From Talinum fruticosum (taxonomy: Eukaryota > Streptophyta > Magnoliopsida > Caryophyllales > Talinaceae), in the NCBI GenBank assembly GCA_021018815.1, contig JAITYX010000101.1, forward strand, positions 1,426,001 through 1,490,000: a stretch of 64,000 nt of DNA, in the 5' to 3' direction. A model generated the notes under the pieces. That model did no database searches and was not told the DNA's origin. It was given only the letters and a program-made list of their open reading frames with translations. Positions 55,821 through 64,000 of this stretch are shown in pieces; within the stretch, counting starts at the first letter, position 1; the number at the start of each line of letters is the position of its first letter. The position numbers were made by a program, and so were the translations under genes.

Positions 55821-56171
55821 AGTTCTCAACCAAGTCGTGACTCGAGGCTACCAATGTCTCGTCGTGGAAGGAGACTCGCCAGATTTAATTCTCAAAATTC
55901 GAAACAAGTTTGTCCTAATACGGTTCTAGGTTTTTTTATTTCGATATTTTGTCTTTGAGTGCTTCTTTCAATTTTATTTCTTAGTCGTTCGTGAATAGGG
56001 GTTGCAACTCGGTTGCTCATGCTATTGCTCACTTCCAACCTATCTCTTTTGACAAAATGATATGGGAGGAAACAGATGCCGGTTCAAATCTATGATCCGG
56101 CAACGAAGGATATATATTCTTATGTGAATCAATCAATCTAGCACCCCTCTCCCCGTTGTTGATAAAAAAAT

Positions 56172-56197
56172 TTATTATTATTATTATTATTATTATT
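56172..56197. repeat. (TTA)n microsatellite
   Basis: About eight TTA units in an AT-rich stretch upstream of the GT29 gene. The surrounding 55820-56400 shows no gene. Confidence 0.9.
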
Positions 56198-56423
56198 TAA
56201 AATATTTATATTTAAAAATTTTATTATTAACATTATAACATTAAATAACCACTATAACAATTTATACCTACTAATCATAACAGATTGATAACCGCTATAC
56301 TCGATATAATAATTGAAATAAACATATGCTAATTCTACATGTTCATAAACATGAATAATAAACAACCTAGTAAAATATTTTCTTTCTGAGATCAAAGTTC
56401 TCTGGGTTGTCTACTGCAACTTG

Positions 56424-56431
56424 CTATATAA
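56424..56431 (+). promoter_or_regulatory. TATA box of the sialyltransferase-like gene
   Basis: CTATATAA followed by GAGGGC, about 300 bases before the start codon. A pyrimidine-rich leader (TCTCTCTCTTCCTTCCCTCC near 56530) follows, as is common in plant 5' UTRs. The start site would be near 56455. Confidence 0.6.
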
Positions 56432-56722
56432 GAGGGCATTTGGAAGACACTGGTATCACCGCGTGCTGCGAAACTGTTTTCGCTTGTCCGATTTGCTTAA
56501 TGGACTGATTTCGTTGCGAAATCCTTCCCTTTCTCTCTCTTCCTTCCCTCCTTTCTCTCCGGGACTCGCGCTCAATCCCTCAAGCAACTGGGTTTGAAAT
56601 CGTGAACTGAATATTGAAGAAATTTGGTTGATCAGAAGCGAGAACCAGAAATCAGTAACTGGGTCTATTCTGGATTCCATGATCTGAAGTTGTATAAACC
56701 GCAATCTCAAATCACAGGAACA

Positions 56723-59700
56723 ATGAGAGCTCAAACGCAAAGCAAGCACCGACACTCTATAATGCACCTCGTTTGTGTGGTTGCCTGTTTCTGCCTCTTC
56801 GTCTTCATCATTCAATCCTCTATCTTCAGCGGTTTCTCTCTCTCTCTCTCGCTCTGCGCTACCATTTTCTGTTGGGCACTGCTTGAATTTTTTTGGGTTG
56901 GCAGGTGGGGGAAAGTTGTATGTTTCTAATAGATTGGAAGTTGAAATCCTGTTGCAATTCCAAGCAGAAGTGCAGCAATGTGTGGTGAGCTAGCATTCTT
57001 GAACTCCTTTTTCTTTTTCTTTGATTTTCTTGGCCTGTTGGTTTCTTAGATTCTGTCCAGAATATGAATCTTATCATGTTTGGTTTGGAAATGATTTGAT
57101 TGTGGGTTCTGTATACACACCATTTAAGCAATTTAAGCCCGAAACCTTTTCGTTATAACTCCCAAATGTGGGTCTGGATTATAGCTTAAGTGAAGTTCCA
57201 ATCCAAAACTAACTGGCAATGAGTGCATCTTGATGCTTCTTGCTACTTGTTCTCATCTTCTCCGATCATTCTTTACTCTGGTGATAGGAAGTTTGTTCAC
57301 TCTCTACAGGTGAGGTTCTTGTTTCATGTAGTTCAAAAGTCGCTGCCACTAAGGTAACCTTTTCGTTACTAGAGGTTCTTGTGTTATCTAAAAAGGGCTT
57401 GACTCTTATGAAGTGAATTAGCATAAACAGACCAAGGGTCACTATCCAGAATGAGCTCTATTAAATAGCCAATAAAAACTGAGATCATCTATTACTTTGA
57501 TGCCATTATTACAACCAATAGTGATCGTGGATTTGAACCTTCTGGGATCAATTTATCATTTCTACTATTATATAAGTGCACTTGAATGGGGGTTGATTTT
57601 TTGATACTTTATCGATTTTGAGTTTCGGGAGAATCTCATCAAAACTATGGGGTGGGCCATTATTAAGAGTACAAGTCTGCTTCCAACCTAAATGAATTGT
57701 CAATGAAGGAAAAGTCCGATTCGATTACAAACTGGTGTCTCTTCCTTAGATTTTTGGTACAAGAAGAATGTATTTTAAGACCTTGCACTCTTGCCTCTCA
57801 TATTGGTTAGTATTCAATAATTGGAGCACTTGGGTTACTTTGGTGTGTCTGCTGCTTCGCAAAATTGTAGAGCTGTCATTGAGTAACTCTTTTCTTTTTT
57901 TTTTTTTAAAAAAATATAGTAAAGGTAGTATATTAATAAAAAAAAGTTCATGTGATCAGATGCATAACTAGCATCCTACAAAAGACTACACATCTAAAAC
58001 ACAAATTATCCACAAAATTGGCCATATCAAAAGAGGAAGAGCTAAACTTCCCATTCTTCCAAAAATAGTCTTGATGAAATTGTCTCTCAAGTGCTGAAGA
58101 GAAGTTTCAACACTCTGAAAACTCTTTGGTTTCATTCTCTCTAAATACTCCAAGAAATGACACGAGGTTCAACCATGGCCATCTTCTTGTTCTTGTTCTT
58201 CACTTTTCTACCAAAGTATCCTACCCAAGATATTGCGCAATTCATGAGCTAGTTGGCTAAGTTTGAGTCATTGTAGGCTATTAATATCCACATGCGAACA
58301 TGTTTCCATAAAGAACTCTTCTTGCCTCTTATTCTGGGGTGTGTTGCAACATATGTTGTTCATCTCTGTGAATTTGATGCTCACATATTCTATTTTTCTT
58401 CTTTTTCTGTGTATGATGCTTTTGAGGTTCGTTGCTTTCTTCATTTGACAGGATTTTAAAGTAATTGTCTAATTATCATTACTAGTTGCTTTGTTATCCT
58501 CATACTATTCTTATTGGAAGGCTTCCCTTACAATTCATGTTGTAAACAACTTAGACTGTTATTTACCATGGAGGGCGTATATTCTAAACCTGTTTTCACT
58601 CTTCTCCTTTTTCCCAGTGATGTTAACATTTCATTCTGGAAACCTCTGCAGAATTCTCTGCAAATTGGTTATTTATTGTATGTTCTGTGTTACAAATTAT
58701 GATATTTATAGATCCAATGTAGGCAAACAGGGGACTTGGACTTACAGCTCATATTATTGATCACTGCAAATTGATCCTCAAGTATCCTGAAGGCACTAAC
58801 AGCACTTGGGTAATATTGCCTTAATCTCTCTCCCTCCCCTATTTGTTTTTTTTTTTTTCAATAAAAGAAAGGCTGTCTTCTGAATTAATATATTCTGATA
58901 TGATTATTCTGTGCAGTACAATGAGCAGTTTAAGAAAAAGGAACCTCTGGAATACCCATATGATGTTTGTGAAGCAATTTTGCTTTGGGAACAGGTCAAC
59001 CCAGCTTCTTTTTCAGCAATTCCAACTGCATGCTTTGGGAAATCCTGAAATAACTGGTAATGAGGTTGTTGCTGTTGCAGTATCGTAATGTTACTACAGT
59101 ATTGACACGAGAGTATCTAGATGTTCGTCCAGATGGATGGTTTGATTATGCAGCAAAAAGGATAGCCCAATTGTACGATTCTGAACTTGTGAGATCTTTT
59201 TAGTTGAGTTTCTATTTGTCCCCCCCCAGCCGTCTCCTCTTCTACCCACATTAGCTGTATCTATTTGGTTGCTTATGTTTATTGAATTGTTAATTCATTT
59301 CTAACATTCAATTAGGGGAGCTAAAAATGCTACAATCAATCACTTTGTGATGAGCTTCTTAGCCCAATCTTACCAGCAAAGCCTCCTTTTCATCCTCGTC
59401 AATTTGAGAGATGTGCGGTTGTTGGAAATTCTGGAGATCTTTTATTGACAGAGTTTGGAGAAGAGATTGACAGTCATGATGCAGTAATACGGGACAATGA
59501 GGCTCCTGTTAATGAGGTAAACCATCGTATTTTTCCACTTTTATTTGTAGCTTATGATGACTGCCTAACTCTCGACAACTATCATCTTCATAGCTTTCTC
59601 AGTGTCTTATTTACTTTTTCATGCTCCACCCCCCACCGTGGGAAGGCTCTACATTTTTTTTTGGATGAATTAGAAATTTATTATAAACTGATTGTGCATG

Positions 59701-62700
59701 TGAAAAAGACTCGAAGGGAGCTTACAATGAATGCCAGCATTTGTTGGGAGCTATTATTAATGGAAGTATGCTTCTTCACAGAGAACTCTCGTGCTTGAAT
59801 TCAATGAGCAGTTTAATTTGATTCATGCCTTACTTCCAAGAAAGTATATATAAGGACAACATTGCCACAATAGTAATAATTTTGCATTACACTACAAAAA
59901 TGTGCAATGCACAAGATATGAACTTGAACTTTCACTTACCCATTCCGGGTGTTAGACTTGAGAAGTAACTTGAATGTTTGGGGTCCTTTTGAGTTTAATG
60001 AAGGCATGGGTAATCAAACAATATGCCTCCGGCCGCCCCTCTTCCGAGCATCAAGTACCCATGCTCACATACTTCCAAGTAGACCTGTCAATTCGGCGGG
60101 TGGGTTAAATACGGGTTTGGTGTATTTGAGTTCGGGTAAAATACGAGTCGGGTGTATTTCGGGTTCGATAAAATACGGGCGGTCCTATATAGGGTTATAC
60201 GAGTTTCGGGTCGATCTAACGGGTCGAGAGCACCTATATTGTTAGTTAATTTTCTTTCGTCAATCATAAAAACAAAACATATTTTTGCTTAAAATTGTCT
60301 ATAGTTTTACGAAAAATTATAGTATTTGTATTTTCTAAACAATATTAAAAATTATTCAAAACATTCATCATGGTATTTCCGCAAGGACTCGTTGAGTTGA
60401 GGGGTTGGACCGCTTAGCCCGTGTAAATAAGACCAATGAAAGTTTGGTGCACTAATGGGTTAGATAATGAACTATTCTATTGATGACTTGTTTAAGGTTC
60501 CAATGTGTATTTCATATCTTCTGTGGTGTTAATTCACATGTTGCACTTAGTGTAATTTATCATCAATAATCTATAAGTAATAAAGATTAATATTATAAGG
60601 AGGTTTTAATGCATATTTACTTCATCTAAAAACATATCGAGAAAGGGTTAATCTGGGTTGGCTCAATTAACCCAAAGGGTAGACATGGATCGGCTCAACT
60701 AACCCAAAGGGTTGATATGGTCGGCTCGTAATTAGATATTTACAATAAACTAAAATTGTTATTTTTAATTATAACATCAAAATTTTACATTATAATTGTA
60801 ATATTATCTCCATAAAAAAGTACATCATTTAGGATGTGACTAGCCATATTCAATTCACCATACAACAAGTATAACTTGTGCATCATTAATATATCACATC
60901 ATTTGAATCCATACATTTTTGTTGAGATTTTACTATGTATAATATTTTTATGAGAAATAAATTGAGAAAGGAAATAGTATTAGTGTTTGTTTTGTAAATT
61001 ATTGTGATAACTATGTAACATCTCTTCAAATGATGTGATATAATAAATAACCATTACTAAATGAGTGATATAGTGAAAGGAAAATCATATAATTGGCATA
61101 AAACATTTGATCGAGCAAGCCACGAAATTAAACTTGTTGTTTTTATTGCTTTGACCCAAGGGTCGAACGGGTTCGGGTCAACTAATTTGCGGGTTTTTCG
61201 GTTCGGTTCTTTTCAAGTTCGAGTCGAGACAGTCGTGTTCAAAACCCAAAATTTTCGGATGGGTTCAGGTCGGGTTAGTTTTGCCTGGTTTGCTCCCAAG
61301 TCCTAATGTACGATGCCCAACTTGGTTATATTACGTCACATCACCTTGCTGATGCCATTTCTGTCCTTTCGGCCAATTAGCTATACAGGCCTTGGTTTCA
61401 TTTTTGAATTGGAGGTCACTGAATATGCTATGTAACTCCGTGTTGCCCATCAAATAATAATTCAGATCTTCTATGGTTCTTATAACTCATCTCCCGTTCG
61501 TATACATTGCTTGTTTGGGAGTAGCGCACTCGCTTACCCTTTTTCTAGCTCCTTTTCTCCTATATTGGATATAATAAGTAATAACAACTCACATCATGCA
61601 CTTGATTTTTTATTGGCTCACTCATGAATGTTTTCAAGTTCTTTAATTACTGGCCAAAACAAAAAAAAAAAAAAAAGAAAAGCTGCAAAAGGTTTTTGTT
61701 TGTCCACTACAAACAACCTCTTTTGCTTATCAAGGTAAGGCTGTAAGGGCATACATCTGAACTTCCGACACCCTATTTTGGCAGGATCCATGCTAACTTA
61801 GTCATTATTGTTATTTGTTTGTTTGTTATCTATTTCATTTCGTCTTCTTGGCATAATGCAGAAATATGCAAAGTATGTCGGTATGAAGAGGACCTTTCGT
61901 CTCGGAGTTAGAGGCACTCGCTCGCAATATGATCAATATTTTGGAAGGGGCCCGTAAGTTTTACTTCTTAATATCGTGTAATTTCATTGCTATTAGAAAC
62001 AAAAGGAAAACAAGAAACATTCTTTTCAATTTGGGTTTCTTATTTCGAGGGGCTCACGAGAGATGGGGAGAGTTTCTGTAACGAGTATTACCCTCTTTTC
62101 CCTTGCAGCTCATGAGGTGTTTATCATCAAGAGTGTCACTCACAGAGACTTCAATGGGATGATAAAGGTGATGTTAATTATGTGACTCGTAATAGAGCCA
62201 ATGGAAATTTTACTTTTGTATTCGTCCTTCGGTGATGCTTTACATGTCGGTGCTTTTGATGCATATTGTTAATGTGACTTCTTAGGTAACATGATTGATA
62301 CACAATGACTTTCCAACTTGTTTAATTTGTGCCCCCCCTTTTCTCTTTTTTTCCCCACTGAGTACCCTTCCTAGGGAGTGAGGGTATGTTGGTGCTTGGA
62401 ATTTGACGAATTTCCTTTTTCAAAGATTGGTGAGGTACCTTAGTTAAGCACAATATGAGCCCTGGAGTTACAAAGGAGCATCCAAGCTTAAAGATGTGTT
62501 AATAAAATCAAACGCTGTCAAATTCGATGTGCTCCCTTATATGGATAAATATTACTCCTTCTATCCAATTAAGATTGTGCATTAACTGCTTTGTTTTGTC
62601 CATAACAAAAATACTATCCCCAAATTATCGTTGTCAACTCCATGGTTTTCAGCACAAGAAAGCATTAAAAAATTGTTTACCTATTTAAAATTTTAATTTT

Positions 62701-63358
62701 TTTGGGGCATGGTTGTCCAACAATTTAATTTTCTTATTTAACTAATCAAATATGACCGTCTTTTGGGACAAACCAAAATAGAAACTATGACAATCACGGT
62801 GCGATGGAGGGAGAATGTTGTTACTTTTTCCATGTGCTTTAGTTCTAGTTGATCAAAGATTTTGAAATCTTGATGTTATGGCCTGTGGGTTTCCAATCCT
62901 TCTCATTTAATATGTCGTTTCACTGGAACTCAGAAACTGAGAACAGTTGTTTACTGTATAGCTGGTGTAAGAGTAATGAAATGAAGTGGGAGCTGTGGTG
63001 GAGCTCCCTTGCCCCCACCCCAACTATGTGATATGAGGTTGGACTTCCAATCCCATTGAATTTCACATATTTCCCATCCCTTAGCACAACCTTTGACCCA
63101 AGGCCTTGTTTGGGATACTGTAAACAAATTCACCTGACATGTTGCTGATGAGTTCTGTATAATCCCGCTTCATTGATATGAGTTGCATTTTTTTTTTGTT
63201 CTGATGCAGAGTATTGCAAATCCTGTCTACCTGTTCCAGGGTATTGTGCTGCGAAGAGGGGCCAAGGGAACAGGGATGAAATCTATTGAGCTAGCACTTT
63301 CCATGTGTGACATTATTGACGTATATGGTTTCACCGTCGATCCTGGTTATAAGGAATG
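56723..63358 (+). CDS. Sialyltransferase-like protein (GT29 family), 3' end outside window
   Basis: Nine exons are placed by GT-AG borders and phase: 56723-56831, 56905-56984, 58723-58809, 58917-58994, 59081-59172, 59316-59516, 61862-61953, 62109-62167, 63210-63358. The start [18 protein letters not shown] leads into one hydrophobic segment (about residues 14-32), a type II Golgi membrane anchor. Exon 6 carries the large sialylmotif ([20 protein letters not shown], then [14 protein letters not shown]). Exon 9 carries the small motif ([18 protein letters not shown]). Plant members (Arabidopsis SIA1/MGP2 and SIA2) are Golgi proteins of uncertain acceptor; MGP2 affects pollen tubes. Odd: exon 6 lacks one base near 59322-59326 (GCTAAAAATGC, giving an early stop about 40 codons later), and exon 7 has one base too many near 61912-61917. 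Either the gene is a pseudogene or these are sequence errors. At least one more exon must follow. Confidence 0.85.
57893..58265 (-). mobile_element. 5'-truncated L1-type LINE 3' end in intron 2
   Basis: On the minus strand it reads [20 protein letters not shown], like the C-terminus of plant L1 ORF2. It then runs through a 3' UTR with TTTTGTAGGATGCTAG to a poly-A tail (poly-T on plus, 57893-57910). The shared GCATCCTACAAAAG motif is found again at 63778. The 5' limit is approximate. Confidence 0.65.
60072..61300. mobile_element. hAT-like non-autonomous element in intron 6
   Basis: The element proper is 60080-61292. It starts TAGACCTGTCAATTCGG and ends TTTTGCCTGGTTTG, an imperfect inverted terminus. 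It is flanked by CTTCCAAG (60072-60079) and CTCCCAAG (61293-61300), an 8-bp duplication with one mismatch. Both ends are rich in CGGGT-type repeats (60100-60240 and 61150-61290), while the middle is AT-rich and non-coding. Terminus style and duplication length fit the hAT superfamily. No transposase is present. Confidence 0.6.
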
Positions 63359-63426
63359 GTGAGTTTTTCAGTTCTTCATTTTTCTTTAAAGGGGCCATAT
63401 CATGATAAATTTGTATGTAGGTGTCA

Positions 63427-63449
63427 ATGTATGTATGTATGCATGTATG
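63427..63449. repeat. (GTAT)n short microsatellite
   Basis: ATGTATGTATGTATGCATGT in intron 9 of the GT29 gene, about five units. Confidence 0.8.
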
Positions 63450-63721
63450 TGGTATTGCAATTTATTAGTTACATGATAGTCTTGCTCCTTTCCCAAAGCA
63501 GGAGGAAAGCTCTAGCAAGAGGTGAGCCTTAATTGTTACAAACCTTGGTTTAATTCATTAGTTGTTTATATTAATGCTTTGGTTCTGAAATCTTTTTGTT
63601 CCTGAGAGGAGTCCTTGAAAACTTTCAATTTCCTCATCCAAGGAGCAAGAATTAATGTTCAAGTTGTTACTGCTTGCCATAATTTAATGACTTTGACTTT
63701 ATAGAATAAAGTTTATTTTTT

Positions 63722-64000
63722 TAAAAGAAAAACCGAAATATATATAAATATGAATGAAAAAGATGGATGCAAAGCAAGCATCCTACAAAAGGATTATGTA
63801 CAACCAAAATGTTCCCCTTTGGAAAGATACTTTGATTTCCACCTAGAAAGCCTTCTCTCAAACTTCTCAACAACCGGTTGCCAAATGTTTTTCTCCTTGA
63901 ATTTTGCTCCCAAAGGTAGACCAAGGTGAGAAGTAGGAAGCAACTCAACACCAAAGCCTAAAACACCAGCAAGCAGCTGAATGTTTTCAACATGGCTAAC
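63722..64000 (-). mobile_element. L1-type LINE reverse transcriptase fragment in intron 9
   Basis: The minus strand reads from the window edge VSHVENIQLLAGVLGFGVEL, LPTSHLGLPLGAKF, then FERRLSRWKSKYLSKGEHFG. These are the standard plant L1 RT thumb-region motifs. Within 30 bases it passes into the 3'-end motif CTTTTGTAGGATGCT and an A-rich end (T-rich on plus near 63716). The rest of ORF2 is therefore deleted. It continues beyond the window. Confidence 0.78.

Noticed and set aside
55723..55929. Frame with a long Asn run
   Set aside because: It is produced by the (AAT)n microsatellite, with no conserved flanking residues.
56624..56722. Upstream start of the GT29 protein
   Set aside because: The in-frame extension begins with TTG. 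The first ATG (56723) sits directly before the membrane anchor, as expected for a type II Golgi enzyme.

Overview
This is repeat-rich plant nuclear DNA, most likely from a eudicot. Three things show it: nested LTR retrotransposons primed by initiator tRNA-Met, a CACTA end and L1 fragments; no bacterial gene organisation; and one spliced plant gene of the sialyltransferase-like (GT29) family. About 87% of the window (1-55.7 kb) is nested transposons. The right-hand 7.5 kb is the GT29 gene, whose 3' end lies outside the window.

Layout. (1) 1-8925: tandem array, minus strand, of a compact LTR element with gag and protease but no reverse transcriptase or integrase (family A, unit about 3.55 kb). 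Three LTRs alternate with two whole internal regions and one partial one. It sits in (2) K, 8926-10304, an inverted fragment of a Tat-like Ty3/gypsy element, followed by (3) a CACTA end (10305-10736). (4) 10737-26062: a four-level nest of pol-less elements. D (-) is split by C (-, TSD GGTTA), C by B (+, TSD AAAAC), and the 3' LTR of B by solo LTR S1 (+, TSD CCTTT). (5) 26063-33751: F, a second Tat-like fragment, split by a deleted copia element J (-). (6) 33752-45249: G (-), a decayed full gag-pol Ty3/gypsy element split by pol-less H (-, TSD TGAAG). (7) 45250-55.7 kb: E (+), the longest Tat-like copy, with a 1.9-kb solo LTR in gag (TSD CCATG) and an antisense ORF 3' of pol. (8) 56.4 kb to the end: the GT29 gene on +, with L1 and hAT-like insertions in its introns.

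How the parts relate. A, B, C, D and H share a tRNA-Met primer site, a GGGGAGAA-type polypurine tract and a module repeated in place of pol. Their LTRs share a three-hairpin motif whose stems differ in sequence but keep pairing. Their reading frame runs through the polypurine tract into the LTR. G has a similar Gag plus pol and is the best candidate in the window for an autonomous relative. K, F and E descend from one Tat-like sequence. E and F share the same solo-LTR insertion, while K keeps the empty site.

Limits. Boundaries marked by target-site duplications are exact. Domain boundaries in decayed elements are approximate. Many differences between near-identical repeats are single-base indels, so some frameshifts, including two in the GT29 gene, may be base-calling errors.
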